Source: Paenibacillus sp. Root52
Lineage (GTDB): Bacteria; Bacillota; Bacilli; Paenibacillales; Paenibacillaceae
Assembly (NCBI RefSeq): GCF_001426865.1
Contig: NZ_LMFO01000018.1
Span: 1 to 64,000, forward strand
Direction: 5' to 3'
DNA length: 64,000 nucleotides
Of this stretch, positions 51,686 through 60,882 are shown in pieces; the stretch's first letter is position 1; every line of letters begins with the position of its first letter. The notes below the pieces were generated by a model that did no database searches, was not told the DNA's origin, and saw only the letters and a program-made list of their open reading frames with translations. Position numbers and translations under genes: made by a program.

Positions 51686-51713
51686 TGAGATTTGCCCCTG
51701 CGTGTGGTATACT
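51685..51713 (+). promoter_or_regulatory. Possible internal promoter before rpoA
   Basis: ATGAGA (51685-51690, 4 of 6 consensus), a 17-bp spacer and TATACT (51708-51713) with TGG directly before it. It may give rpoA-rplQ separate transcription within the alpha operon. Confidence 0.5.
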
Positions 51714-51821
51714 TCCGGCACAATCTGCTAATAATGGTTGTTTAGGCATAGTACTGCATGTTTTCGCAAGAGAAGGTAAATGTTTCATAGAGGACCGACG
51801 TTTTGAAGGAGGGGTATTGCA

Positions 51822-52766
51822 GTGATTGAAATCGAAAAGCCGAAAATTGAGACGGTAGACGTCAACGATGATGGCACCTATGGGAAATTCGTAGTAGAAC
51901 CGCTGGAACGTGGATACGGTACGACGCTTGGAAACTCGCTTCGCCGAATCTTGCTTTCCTCACTGCCGGGTGCGGCAGTGTCTTCGGTTCAAATCGATGG
52001 CGTTCTGCATGAATTTGCTACAGTTCCTGGCGTAATGGAAGATGTAACGGAGATTATTCTTAACCTGAAAGCTTTGTCGCTTAAGATTCATTCCGACGAG
52101 GAGAAAGTTCTCGAGATTGATGCTGAAGGCGAAGGAGCAATTACGGCAGGAGATATCCGTGCTGACTCCGATGTGGAAATCCTTAATCCGGATCTTCACA
52201 TTGCTACGCTCGGACCAGGTTCGAGACTTCACATGCGTATTTTTGCCAATCGCGGTCGCGGCTACGTCCAGGCAGATCGGAATAAACGCGATGACCAGCC
52301 GATCGGCGTCATCCCTGTCGATTCCATCTTCACCCCGATCAGTCGCGTAAACTACGCTGTGGAAAATACGCGTGTCGGCCAAGTGACCAACTATGACAAG
52401 CTCACGTTGGAAGTTTGGACTGACGGAAGTATTCGTCCTGAAGAGGCTGTAAGCCTCGGCGCTAAAATTTTGACCGAGCACTTGATGCTCTTCGTGGGTC
52501 TTACAGACGAAGCGAAAGATGCAGAGATCATGGTCGAAAAAGAAGAAGACAAAAAAGAAAAAGTACTCGAAATGACGATCGAAGAGCTGGATCTCTCTGT
52601 TCGTTCCTACAACTGCCTCAAACGTGCTGGTATTAATACCGTACAAGAGCTGACTACGAAAACAGAAGAAGACATGATGAAAGTCCGTAACCTCGGACGT
52701 AAGTCTTTGGAAGAAGTTCAAGAGAAGCTTGAGGAACTTGGTTTGGGACTCCGTACAGAAGAATAG
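51822..52766 (+). CDS. rpoA: DNA-directed RNA polymerase subunit alpha
   Basis: RpoA dimerises to nucleate polymerase assembly and its C-terminal domain contacts UP elements and activators. The 314-residue product starts with GTG ([20 protein letters not shown]) after AAGGAGGGG. The N-terminal domain has [20 protein letters not shown]; the C-terminal domain has [20 protein letters not shown] near 249-268 and the helix-hairpin-helix [16 protein letters not shown]. Confidence 0.98.
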   Translation: MIEIEKPKIETVDVNDDGTYGKFVVEPLERGYGTTLGNSLRRILLSSLPGAAVSSVQIDGVLHEFATVPGVMEDVTEIILNLKALSLKIHSDEEKVLEIDAEGEGAITAGDIRADSDVEILNPDLHIATLGPGSRLHMRIFANRGRGYVQADRNKRDDQPIGVIPVDSIFTPISRVNYAVENTRVGQVTNYDKLTLEVWTDGSIRPEEAVSLGAKILTEHLMLFVGLTDEAKDAEIMVEKEEDKKEKVLEMTIEELDLSVRSYNCLKRAGINTVQELTTKTEEDMMKVRNLGRKSLEEVQEKLEELGLGLRTEE

Positions 52767-52800
52767 ACAGCCGAGTGCTTGAAGTGAAGGAGGGAAAACA

Positions 52801-53166
52801 ATGGCATACCAAAAGTTGGGCCGTAATTCCAGCGCACGTAAAGCTTTGTTCCGTGACCTGGTAACCGACCTGTTCTTATACGAACGCATTCAGACAACTG
52901 AAGCGAAAGCAAAAGAGGTTCGCTCTATTGCTGAAAAACTGATCACTAAAGCGAAAAAGGGAGATCTTCACGCCCGTCGCCAAGTGGCAGCATATGTTCG
53001 CCGCGAAACTATCGATGGTGAGCAAGATGCAATCCAAAAACTGTTTAGCGAATTGTCCGGTCGTTACGCTGAGCGTCCAGGTGGATACACTCGTATCCTG
53101 AAACTGGGACCTCGTCGTGGTGACGCAGCGCCAATGGTTTACTTGGAACTGGTAGACCGCGCGTAA
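52801..53166 (+). CDS. rplQ: 50S ribosomal protein L17
   Basis: L17 is near the tunnel exit. The 121-residue product has [20 protein letters not shown] and [32 protein letters not shown] precedes the ATG. It is the last gene of the alpha operon and is followed by a terminator. Confidence 0.98.
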   Translation: MAYQKLGRNSSARKALFRDLVTDLFLYERIQTTEAKAKEVRSIAEKLITKAKKGDLHARRQVAAYVRRETIDGEQDAIQKLFSELSGRYAERPGGYTRILKLGPRRGDAAPMVYLELVDRA

Positions 53167-53182
53167 AACAGATGAGATGAGG

Positions 53183-53224
53183 AAAGGGGACAGAGTCAAC
53201 GATTCTGGGTTAACCCTTTTTTTC
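53183..53224 (+). terminator. Terminator of the ribosomal protein supercluster
   Basis: AAAGGG pairs with CCCTTT, enclosing CAGAGTC-AAC-GATTCTG (one G-U), followed by T7. It closes the S10-spc-alpha transcript. Confidence 0.75.
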
Positions 53225-53322
53225 TCTTCATTTCGGAATTCGTGCTGTAATTGAAGCTCCGTAAGGGGCTTCTTTTGCTGTTCGGGATAGGGATATGTAT
53301 AGTATGGAACAAAGGTGTGGTT

Positions 53323-54099
53323 ATGATGCGCAACTTATGTATGACGGTAACTTATGATGGAACAGCCTATTACGGCTTTCAAGTACAGCCGGGAGGTAAT
53401 ACCATTCAGGACCATCTTGAAGATGCCATTCGTGCATTAACCGGTGAGACAGTTAAAATTACAGGTTCAGGCCGAACGGATGCAGGCGTTCACGCCCGCA
53501 GACAAATCTTCAATTTTCCTACAGCGTCACAGATTCCAATTGAGCGTTGGTGTATTGCACTCAACTCCAGATTACCATCGGATATTGTCGTTATTGATGC
53601 ACTGGAAGTGCCAGTGGATTTTCATTCTCGCTATGCAGCGAAAAAGAAAACGTATCGGTACACTGTTAATGCGAATCAATTTCCGGATGTTTTCAACAGA
53701 CGACTGCAATATCATCACCATGCCAAACTGGACACTGCGGCTATGGAGGAGGGACTGCGTCACTTTATAGGTACGTATGATTTCACTTCCTTTGCTTCAC
53801 GCAAGTCTCAGAAAGAGAATCATGTACGTTCGGTATACGAAGCATGGATGGAAGTAGACCGTTCAATGTGTAGGGATCATCCGCGCGATCAGGGTGTCAT
53901 TCACATTTATGTGAGTGGTAACGGCTTTTTGCAGCATATGGTTCGTATCATTGTAGGTACACTGCTGGAGATCGGAGAGGGCAAACGGAAAGCCTCTGAA
54001 GTACCGAATATGATTGCTGCATGTAATCGATCTGCTGCAGGACCTACTGCAGTTAGCTGTGGTTTAATGCTCTGGGATCTTGAATACAAAAAAGATTAA
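53323..54099 (+). CDS. truA: tRNA pseudouridine(38-40) synthase TruA
   Basis: TruA isomerises uridines 38-40 in tRNA anticodon arms. The 258-residue product has the catalytic GSGRTDAGVHARRQIFNF (Asp near residue 54), FGFQVQPG-type start YYGFQVQPGGNTIQ and GNGFLQHMVRIIVGTLLEIG. ATG 53323 follows AAAGGTGTGG; the frame opens 72 bases earlier with a hydrophobic stretch unlike TruA. It directly follows rplQ; the ecf transporter genes found between them in B. subtilis are absent. Confidence 0.93.
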   Translation: MMRNLCMTVTYDGTAYYGFQVQPGGNTIQDHLEDAIRALTGETVKITGSGRTDAGVHARRQIFNFPTASQIPIERWCIALNSRLPSDIVVIDALEVPVDFHSRYAAKKKTYRYTVNANQFPDVFNRRLQYHHHAKLDTAAMEEGLRHFIGTYDFTSFASRKSQKENHVRSVYEAWMEVDRSMCRDHPRDQGVIHIYVSGNGFLQHMVRIIVGTLLEIGEGKRKASEVPNMIAACNRSAAGPTAVSCGLMLWDLEYKKD

Positions 54100-54128
54100 A
54101 TTTGGTGGGTAAAAAGCTTAATTAACAC

Positions 54129-54157
54129 TTGCGATTTAATCTCCTATCATGTAATAT
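54129..54157 (+). promoter_or_regulatory. Possible promoter of rplM-rpsI
   Basis: TTGCGA (54129-54134), a 17-bp spacer and TAATAT (54152-54157). It is followed by a leader of about 140 nt. Confidence 0.6.
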
Positions 54158-54164
54158 AAAAGTT

Positions 54165-54302
54165 GTGTTTTCTTAATGGCTTTCCCACAGCCCCAATTAA
54201 GAGGTTCACATCGCAACAACTAATCCATCAACACCTAAAGTTATAACTTAATGAACGAAGATAAATGAAAATGATGATTTTGAACATTTTAAGGAGGAAC
54301 TT
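54165..54302 (+). promoter_or_regulatory. rplM leader, candidate L13 leader
   Basis: TCTTAAT (54171-54177) pairs with ATTAAGA (54196-54202), extended by GGCT (54178-54181) with AGCC (54189-54192) across a CCA bulge. Bacillota rplM genes often have an L13 autoregulatory leader at this place. I recognise position and structure but cannot confirm the family from sequence. Confidence 0.5.
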
Positions 54303-54305
54303 TTC

Positions 54306-54743
54306 ATGCGTACTACGTACATGGCGAAGCCTAGCGAAGTTGAGCGCCAATGGCACATCATTGATGCTGAAGGCAAAACCCTCGGACGTTTGGCGAGCGA
54401 AGCAGCTGCTTTGATCCGCGGCAAACATAAGCCACAATTCACTCCACATGTGGACACTGGCGATTTCGTTGTTATCATCAATGCTGAGAAAATCGTATTG
54501 ACTGGTAAAAAAATGCAAGGTAAGAAATACTACCGTCACTCGATGCACCCAGGTGGTTTGAAAGTAACTACTGCCGAAGAGATGGTTAAAAACAAACCTG
54601 AGCGTATGTTGGAATTGGCTGTTCGCGGTATGCTTCCAAAAACTCGCATGGGCGAGAAAATGAAGCTGAGACTTAAAGCGTACAGAGGCACTGAGCATCC
54701 ACATGCAGCACAAAAACCAGAAGTTTACGAACTTCGCGGTTAA
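54306..54743 (+). CDS. rplM: 50S ribosomal protein L13
   Basis: L13 is an early assembly protein. The 145-residue product has [40 protein letters not shown] and [28 protein letters not shown] precedes the ATG. It is paired with rpsI, 19 bases downstream, as in most bacteria. Confidence 0.98.
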   Translation: MRTTYMAKPSEVERQWHIIDAEGKTLGRLASEAAALIRGKHKPQFTPHVDTGDFVVIINAEKIVLTGKKMQGKKYYRHSMHPGGLKVTTAEEMVKNKPERMLELAVRGMLPKTRMGEKMKLRLKAYRGTEHPHAAQKPEVYELRG

Positions 54744-54762
54744 TTAAAAGGAGGACAGTTTC

Positions 54763-55155
54763 ATGGCACAAGTACAATACTATGGGACAGGTCGTCGTAA
54801 ACATTCGGTAGCACGTGTTCGCCTTGTACCGGGTGAAGGACGCATTGTCATCAATAAACGTGATATTAATGAATACTTCGGTTTGGAAACACTCAAACTG
54901 ATCGTAAAACAACCATTGACTTTGACAGAAACGCTCAGCAACTATGACGTTTTGGTTATCGCTCATGGTGGCGGAATCTCCGGTCAAGCCGGCGCTATCC
55001 GTCACGGTATCTCCCGCGCTCTGTTGAAAGCAGATCCTGAGTACCGTGCATCCCTGAAAAAAGCAGGATTCCTGACTCGTGACCCACGGATGAAAGAACG
55101 TAAAAAATACGGTCTCAAAGCCGCTCGTCGCGCTCCTCAGTTCTCCAAACGTTAA
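54763..55155 (+). CDS. rpsI: 30S ribosomal protein S9
   Basis: S9 reaches the P-site tRNA with its C-terminal tail. The 130-residue product has [39 protein letters not shown] and ends [28 protein letters not shown] precedes the ATG. A strong terminator follows. Confidence 0.98.
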   Translation: MAQVQYYGTGRRKHSVARVRLVPGEGRIVINKRDINEYFGLETLKLIVKQPLTLTETLSNYDVLVIAHGGGISGQAGAIRHGISRALLKADPEYRASLKKAGFLTRDPRMKERKKYGLKAARRAPQFSKR

Positions 55156-55165
55156 TATGCATTAC

Positions 55166-55195
55166 AAGCCTCTGGCCTCGGCCAGGGGTTTTTTT
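55166..55195 (+). terminator. Terminator after rpsI
   Basis: AAGCCTCTGGC and GCCAGGGGTTT form the stem (two G-U) with loop CTCG, then T7. It closes rplM-rpsI. Confidence 0.92.
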
Positions 55196-55197
55196 GT

Positions 55198-55753
55198 GTC
55201 TAAAATGCCTACAACCTACGGCGATCAATGATATTTTCTTACACCCTGCCACATCTTGTTTTCTTCTCCGGGAGAGGGTTAGAAATACGTAGTTCGCTAT
55301 ATAGCCTCATCTCGTTTTGAAGCTATTCCTTCGGACACCATAGATCACACAAAGAACTTGAGCTATACAATACTTCAATACATAATCACAATAACCTGAT
55401 GAAGTGGCCTACCAATCCATCAGTCTTTCTTATAGTTTCAATAAAACTCGCTTACATATCTACGAGTAATCATTGATCTTAGTTCTGAGTGTAAGCACAT
55501 CTATCCGCTACTACAGTTAGACAATATAGATAGGGAGAGGCGTATGATCTAAACTCCTTAAATGTCTGTAAACCCAATAGGGGCAAAGGATTACTGGCAA
55601 TCACTATAAGGGGTGTACTGGCTTAGTGTGTGCTGTATTGATTCACATCTATTCCTTTCAGCAGGGTTAGAGGGTAACTGAATCATTAATTGATGGCTCA
55701 TTTGTAACGTCAAAGTGAAGTAAAGCATGTTCTTTTTTACCATATGGCAGGCA
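55198..55753. other. Long intergenic stretch without a recognisable gene
   Basis: About 550 bases hold no reading frame with an SD and no RNA motif I recognise (no S-box, T-box or tRNA). The only structure noted is a weak inverted repeat GCTTACA (55450-55456) with TGTAAGC (55490-55496). It could be decayed sequence or an unknown RNA. Confidence 0.6.
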
Positions 55754-55781
55754 TTGACATCCCCTAAGAAAGATTTATACT
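55754..55781 (+). promoter_or_regulatory. Promoter of cysH
   Basis: TTGACA (55754-55759), a 16-bp spacer and TATACT (55776-55781). The leader to cysH is only about 60 nt and too short for a SAM riboswitch; any control must act through a protein near the promoter. Confidence 0.8.
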
Positions 55782-55845
55782 AAACATAATTCATATTAGA
55801 TTAGTCGGCTTTAGATTTACAATTGTTGAATGGGGGAAATACAAA

Positions 55846-56538
55846 ATGAACTTGCTTGAAAAAGAGGAACTTGCCCGGACAAAAGCTGAGGAATTAGAAT
55901 CTGCTAGCCCAGAAGATATTATTCGTTATGCGGTTGAGACATTTCCCAACATTACATTTGCATGCAGCTTTGGTGCGGAGGATGTTGTGTTAGTAGATAT
56001 GCTGCAAAAGATCAGTCCATCCACGGATGTGTTCTACTTGGACACGGACTTTCATTTTAAGGAAACGTATGAAACTCGGGACGTTATGCAAGAAAAGTAC
56101 AATTTAGATTTTGTGCGTGTATCACCTAAAATTACGCCTGAAGAGCAAGAAGCAGCGCATGGAGCAGAGCTGTGGAAATCGGATCCTAATGCTTGCTGTA
56201 ACATCCGTAAGGTAGAACCTCTGACACGTATACTATCTCAGTATGATGCTTGGATTACAGGCATACGTCGAGATCAAGCACCAACTCGCGCTAACTCCAA
56301 GAAAGTGGAGTATGATGCAAAATTCGGTCTTATGAAATTCAATCCGATTGCTCACTGGACTTCCGAAGATGTCTGGGACTACATTCGGGTAAATAACGTT
56401 GTCTACAATCCACTACATGATCAGAATTATCCGAGTATTGGTTGCGAGTATTGTACACGCCAAGTCATGCCTGGAGAAGATCCACGTGCGGGACGCTGGT
56501 CCGGCAATGATAAGACTGAGTGTGGACTGCATAAATAA
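55846..56538 (+). CDS. cysH: Assimilatory phosphoadenylyl/adenylyl-sulfate reductase
   Basis: CysH reduces activated sulfate to sulfite with thioredoxin. The 230-residue product has the nucleotide-binding SFGAEDVV (41-48), WITGIRRDQAPTRA (136-149) and the catalytic C226 in the ECGLH tail. The pairs C117/C118 and C200/C203 match the 4Fe-4S site of APS-type reductases, so it probably accepts APS. It is next to sat. No APS kinase gene is present here, consistent with APS use, though that gene may lie elsewhere. Confidence 0.95.
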   Translation: MNLLEKEELARTKAEELESASPEDIIRYAVETFPNITFACSFGAEDVVLVDMLQKISPSTDVFYLDTDFHFKETYETRDVMQEKYNLDFVRVSPKITPEEQEAAHGAELWKSDPNACCNIRKVEPLTRILSQYDAWITGIRRDQAPTRANSKKVEYDAKFGLMKFNPIAHWTSEDVWDYIRVNNVVYNPLHDQNYPSIGCEYCTRQVMPGEDPRAGRWSGNDKTECGLHK

Positions 56539-56700
56539 TTCTCATAATTTAAGAAACAAGCATTACCAGTAAATGGTACAATTATATAAGCATAAGGCTC
56601 GTTAAAAACTAACCTTGAGGTTTCCGTAACCAAACCAGTAATTGACTTCTGTGATACTTTTTCATTGTGGTAATTAATATTGAAATAGGGAGCTGACAAG

Positions 56701-57870
56701 ATGACTTCAATTCTGCCTCATGGAGGTACGCTAGTACAGCGTGTCGTACAAGGAGAAGAACGGGAACAACTACTGCGGGAAAGTGAAGCTCTACCTTCAC
56801 TGCGTATTAACACATGGACGATCTCTGATCTAGATCTGATTGGTGTGGGTGCATTCTCTCCACTGACGGGTTTCTTAAATGAGGAGGACTATCTCTCTGT
56901 TGTATCACGTATGCGGTTGGCAGACGGCACGGTATGGAGTATCCCAATTACGCTTGCTGTAGACGATCAGCAGGCTGCTGAGCTTCAGATTGGACAGAAG
57001 GTGGCTCTGGTGGGGCAAGACGATGGAGTCACCTATGGCTTGCTGGAAGTCCAGAGTGTTTACAAGGTGGATCAGGGCGAAGAAGCACGTCAGGTGTTCA
57101 AAACAGATGATCCAGAGCATCCTGGTGTGAAAAAATTGCTGGAGCGACCTGCAACGTATGTGGGAGGTCCAATTCAAGTGTTAAATCGTCCTAAACCAGC
57201 GAGATTTGAGCAATTTTATTTCGATCCAGCTGAGACCAGAAAGAGTTTTCAGGAGAAAGGCTGGAGAACAGTGGTTGGCTTTCAAACCCGTAATCCAGTT
57301 CACCGTGCACATGAGTACATTCAGAAAAGTGCGATGGAGATCGTAGATGCCTTGTTCCTTAATCCGCTGGTAGGTGAAACGAAGTCTGATGACGTTCCAG
57401 CCAATGTGCGCATGAAGAGCTACTTGGTGTTGCTGGAGAACTATTATCCGGCCGATCGTGCCTTTCTAGGTGTGTTTCCAGCGGCCATGAGATATGCAGG
57501 GCCACGAGAAGCTATTTTCCATGCTATGGTGCGTAAAAACTACGGTTGTACTCATTTTATTGTGGGTCGTGATCATGCTGGTGTTGGTGATTATTACGGT
57601 ACCTATGAAGCTCAAGAAATCTTCTCTAACTTCACAGCTGAAGAATTGGACATTACCCCGCTGTTCTTCGAGCATAGCTTCTTTTGTACCAAATGTGGCA
57701 ATATGGCATCCAGTAAAACTTGTCCACATGGTAAAGAGCATCATATGACGTTGTCTGGAACTAAGGTGCGTGGATTGCTTCGCAATGGAGAATGCCCACC
57801 ACCTGAGTTTACACGTCCAGAGGTAGCTGAGGTACTGATTGAGGGAATGGCTGAGCAAGTCCAGTCCTAA
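56701..57870 (+). CDS. sat: Sulfate adenylyltransferase (ATP sulfurylase)
   Basis: Sat makes APS from sulfate and ATP. The 389-residue single-domain enzyme has the active-site motifs [15 protein letters not shown] (194-208), [17 protein letters not shown] near 288 and ALFLNPLVG near 215. A C-terminal Cys/His-rich segment ([20 protein letters not shown], near 332-351) looks zinc-binding, as in dissimilatory-type and many Gram-positive forms. It lies 162 bases after cysH with no terminator seen between them, so the two may be cotranscribed. Confidence 0.96.
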   Translation: MTSILPHGGTLVQRVVQGEEREQLLRESEALPSLRINTWTISDLDLIGVGAFSPLTGFLNEEDYLSVVSRMRLADGTVWSIPITLAVDDQQAAELQIGQKVALVGQDDGVTYGLLEVQSVYKVDQGEEARQVFKTDDPEHPGVKKLLERPATYVGGPIQVLNRPKPARFEQFYFDPAETRKSFQEKGWRTVVGFQTRNPVHRAHEYIQKSAMEIVDALFLNPLVGETKSDDVPANVRMKSYLVLLENYYPADRAFLGVFPAAMRYAGPREAIFHAMVRKNYGCTHFIVGRDHAGVGDYYGTYEAQEIFSNFTAEELDITPLFFEHSFFCTKCGNMASSKTCPHGKEHHMTLSGTKVRGLLRNGECPPPEFTRPEVAEVLIEGMAEQVQS

Positions 57871-57939
57871 AGGTTATATTTGTCCATCTTGTCCCATATA
57901 GATGATTAGAGTCATTTATAGGGGCGAGGTGGTTTTTTT

Positions 57940-58695
57940 ATGCGTAAAAATAGGGGAAAGCATTTTGTAGTATGGATACGTCTACGTACAGTGAAGAGAG
58001 TGCTGCTGAGTCTTTGTTTGTTAGCAATGTTAGTAGGTGTAGCTACGTATGAGATTCCTTCATCCAAGACTTCTGGATATTGGAGCTTGCCTCTTGCTGG
58101 CAAAGTTATCGCAATTGATGCCGGGCACGGTGGTCCAGATGGGGGAGCTGTCAGTAAGCAGGGGGTAATTGAGAAAGATATTAACCTTTCCATCGCCTTA
58201 TATGTGCGGGACTACTTACAACAAGCGGGTGCATTGGTCGTTATGACACGAGAGATCGACACGGATCTTGCAGAAGCGGATACAAGAGGTTACTCCAAAC
58301 GTAAAACAGAAGATCTAAAACAACGAGTTAGACGGATTGAGGACAAGCAAGCAGATCTGTTTATTAGCATTCATATGAATAGCGTTCCTTCTAATCGATG
58401 GAGCGGGGCACAGGTATTTTATACACCAAACCATGTTGACAATGAAGGATTTGCAAATCTGCTTCAGCAAGAGATGATAAGGAATCTGGAAAATACAGAT
58501 CGCATCGCCAAAACGGTAAATACGGTTTACTTACTTCAGGCATTAAAGATACCCTCTGCTCTAGTGGAAGTAGGCTTCCTCTCTCATCCAGAAGAGGCGC
58601 GAATGCTTGCAGATGAAACGTACCAGCGCAAAGTTGCGGCCTCCATCTATAACGGGATTCTGCGATATTCCTCAGGAGAACGCCCTAAAAGTTAG
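57940..58695 (+). CDS. cwlD: N-acetylmuramoyl-L-alanine amidase CwlD
   Basis: CwlD cleaves peptide side chains in spore cortex, with PdaA, for muramic-lactam formation needed in germination. The 251-residue product has a signal/anchor segment (VLLSLCLLAMLVGVATYEI, about 22-40) and the amidase_3 domain: IDAGHGGPDGGAV with zinc His near 65, the Glu of KDINLSIAL, FISIHMNS with zinc His, and ALVEVGFLSHPEEA with catalytic Glu. GAGGTGG is the SD. It precedes salA and gerD as in Bacillus. Confidence 0.93.
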   Translation: MRKNRGKHFVVWIRLRTVKRVLLSLCLLAMLVGVATYEIPSSKTSGYWSLPLAGKVIAIDAGHGGPDGGAVSKQGVIEKDINLSIALYVRDYLQQAGALVVMTREIDTDLAEADTRGYSKRKTEDLKQRVRRIEDKQADLFISIHMNSVPSNRWSGAQVFYTPNHVDNEGFANLLQQEMIRNLENTDRIAKTVNTVYLLQALKIPSALVEVGFLSHPEEARMLADETYQRKVAASIYNGILRYSSGERPKS

Positions 58696-58722
58696 TCACA
58701 ATTAGACTCGTAATGATATAAT
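58695..58722 (+). promoter_or_regulatory. Promoter of the Mrp/SalA gene
   Basis: GTCACA (58695-58700, 4 of 6), a 16-bp spacer and TATAAT (58717-58722) with an upstream TGA. The extended -10 is good; the -35 is weak. Confidence 0.55.
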
Positions 58723-58773
58723 TGATACAGCATACCTAATACATGCCAATAGATAAAGCTGAGGTGCTGTCTG

Positions 58774-59874
58774 ATGTTATCAAAAGAACAGATACTTGAA
58801 CTATTGCAACCATTACAAGAACCACAATTGGGAGTTAGTCTGACCGAACTGCAGTGGGTTCGCGATGTTATGGTGAAAGAACATCATGTAGCCATTACAT
58901 TCGTGACGTTGGACAACCAGCCTGAGGATACAACAGCTCTAAGTGATGCTGCACGTAATCTTTTGTCCCAGCATGGAATAGAGGATGTACATATTCGCTT
59001 TAGGGCAGCGTCTGAGCATGAACGTCAGAACCTTTCAGAAGGTGATATTCAACAAGACCCAAGTGACGAAGAAGTTCTCGTCAAAGGCCACGCAGCAGGT
59101 TTAGGTGGACACGAGTTGTTGAGCCCTGAATCGGGTGTACGTTACATTGCAATTGCAAGTGGTAAGGGTGGCGTTGGTAAATCCACTGTGACAGTGAACT
59201 TAGCAGTCGCTCTGGCTCGTCAAGGCAAAAAGGTCGGCTTAATTGATGCTGACATATATGGCTTCAGTGTACCGGACATGATGGGGATTGAAGAATATCC
59301 TGTAGTAGAGGATGGGGTTATTCAGCCGGTAGAACGATTCGGTGTTAAAGTTATGTCGATGGGATTCTTTATCCGTGAGAACAATCCTGTAATCTGGCGC
59401 GGCCCTATGTTAGGTCGTATGCTTCGTCAATTTTTTACTGATGTGAATTGGGGAGAACTCGATTACATGCTGCTTGATTTACCTCCAGGAACAGGTGACG
59501 TTGCGTTGGATGTACATCAGATGATACCCCATAGCAAAGAGATCATCGTCACAACGCCACATGCAACAGCTGCTTTTGTTGCGGCACGCGCAGGAGCAAT
59601 GGCTATTCAGACCGAACACGAGCTGCTTGGTGTCGTCGAGAATATGGCCTATTACGAATGTGGAAGCTGTGGTGAGAAGGACTATGTGTTTGGACGTGGA
59701 GGCGGTGGACAGCTTGCTGAAAGCTTGCATACTAATCTACTAGCTCAGATTCCACTTGGAGCACCAGAGAACCATATCTCTGAGCCGGACTTCTCGCCAT
59801 CTGTGTATAAAGCAGATACAAGCATTGGTGCGATCTACGCAGAGATCGCTAAAGAGATTGAAACTAAATTCTAA
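58774..59874 (+). CDS. salA: Mrp/NBP35-family ATPase (SalA/ApbC-like)
   Basis: Members are iron-sulfur cluster carrier ATPases; the B. subtilis homologue SalA also acts as a regulator. The 366-residue product has an N-terminal MIP18/DUF59 domain (about 1-80), the deviant P-loop ASGKGGVGKST (128-138), DADIYGFSVPDM near 167, and the CxxC pair ECGSCG near 296 that binds the bridging cluster. It sits between cwlD and gerD and ends at a bidirectional terminator. Confidence 0.93.
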   Translation: MLSKEQILELLQPLQEPQLGVSLTELQWVRDVMVKEHHVAITFVTLDNQPEDTTALSDAARNLLSQHGIEDVHIRFRAASEHERQNLSEGDIQQDPSDEEVLVKGHAAGLGGHELLSPESGVRYIAIASGKGGVGKSTVTVNLAVALARQGKKVGLIDADIYGFSVPDMMGIEEYPVVEDGVIQPVERFGVKVMSMGFFIRENNPVIWRGPMLGRMLRQFFTDVNWGELDYMLLDLPPGTGDVALDVHQMIPHSKEIIVTTPHATAAFVAARAGAMAIQTEHELLGVVENMAYYECGSCGEKDYVFGRGGGGQLAESLHTNLLAQIPLGAPENHISEPDFSPSVYKADTSIGAIYAEIAKEIETKF

Positions 59875-59926
59875 ATTTTCATTACTAAGTTCGAAGTTCC
59901 CTTTGTCAGAAGCGACAGCTACGAAT

Positions 59927-59958
59927 AAAAGCCCTGCATCTATAGATGCGGGGCTTTT
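59927..59958. terminator. Bidirectional terminator between salA and gerD
   Basis: AAAAGCCCTGCATCTA and TAGATGCGGGGCTTTT form a nearly perfect stem with A and T tracts on both sides, serving the convergent genes. Confidence 0.92.
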
Positions 59959-60007
59959 GATCATACATAACCGTTTAATTCATACGATACCATTTAACAC
60001 AGTATTT

Positions 60008-60757
60008 CTATGATTCGCCACCAGAGTCACCGCTGCCTCCATCGTCTGAACCGCCACCATCTTGCCCTTGACCTTCTTGCTGCTGTTGCTGGTCATCCTT
60101 CTGTGCGCCGCCACTTTCCACTTTAGGTTGAAGCTCATCCTGAACAACTTTTTTTAACAAAGTTAGAACTTCCATGCGGAATAAAGGGTTTTGCATCACT
60201 TCTTGCATGACGGTCATTGTTTGCTTACGATAATCAGGGGTTTTGGTCATATCCATGAACATTTTGGAAACTTCAGGAGATTTCATAATATCTGAGATGG
60301 ATTTTTGGTACGTTGGATCTTTAATCAGTTCCATGTGTAATTGCTTGCTTTGTGAATTGACCACTTTGGCGAACTCACCTGCAAACTGTGGATCGGTCAT
60401 AATTTTCTCGAATTCTTTTTTGTATTCTGGAGCTGTTATGGTATCCTTTACCGCAACACGAATCTGTTCCTGTGATTGCATAGGCATCAGCATTTTCATA
60501 CCGATCGTACCAGAACCGCCACCACCGCCTTGCTCAGAGCCGCCACCTTCTCCACCGCCGCCAGAAGAACTTTGACCAGTAAGGGCTTCTTCCACTGCTT
60601 TTTTACCCTCATCACTTTTGAGGATGTCCACCACCATGGTTTTCATCTCTTTATAACTGCCCTGAGGAGGCGAATAATTCTGATCAGAGCCGCAGCCGGC
60701 GAGCAGGACGGATAGCCCAAATAGGACACAACATAACTGCCACAATGGCCGTTTCAT
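60008..60757 (-). CDS. gerD: Spore germination lipoprotein GerD
   Basis: GerD is an inner-membrane lipoprotein needed for nutrient germinant-receptor clustering. The 249-residue product has a signal peptide with lipobox LLAGC (C22). A GerD core follows (KEMKTMVVDILKSDEGKKAV, then MKMLMPMQSQEQIRVAVKDT). Low-complexity Gly/Ser/Glu stretches occur near 70-95 and at the C-terminus. ATG 60757 follows AAGGAGGGG; upstream in-frame codons lie in the promoter. A sigma-G-type promoter precedes it. Confidence 0.93.
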   Translation of the reverse strand: MKRPLWQLCCVLFGLSVLLAGCGSDQNYSPPQGSYKEMKTMVVDILKSDEGKKAVEEALTGQSSSGGGGEGGGSEQGGGGGSGTIGMKMLMPMQSQEQIRVAVKDTITAPEYKKEFEKIMTDPQFAGEFAKVVNSQSKQLHMELIKDPTYQKSISDIMKSPEVSKMFMDMTKTPDYRKQTMTVMQEVMQNPLFRMEVLTLLKKVVQDELQPKVESGGAQKDDQQQQQEGQGQDGGGSDDGGSGDSGGES

Positions 60758-60790
60758 GTGCACAACCCCTCCTTGATTAGATACTGGATG

Positions 60791-60821
60791 TAGTATGTGA
60801 TGAGAAAGCAGTAAATATGTT
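60791..60821 (-). promoter_or_regulatory. Sigma-G-type promoter of gerD
   Basis: On the minus strand: AACATA, an 18-bp spacer and CATACTA, which fits the sigma-G -10 consensus exactly and its -35 (TGMATA) at 4 of 6. gerD is a known sigma-G gene in B. subtilis, so forespore expression is expected. Confidence 0.7.
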
Positions 60822-60882
60822 GATCTGAGATGGTTTTTTACTGAGAAGGTTGGTAAAATAAAGTCTCGGGGGTGGAAAACAT

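Noticed and set aside
55785..55845. SAM (S-box) riboswitch before cysH
   Set aside because: The leader is only about 60 nt and lacks S-box core motifs and a terminator.
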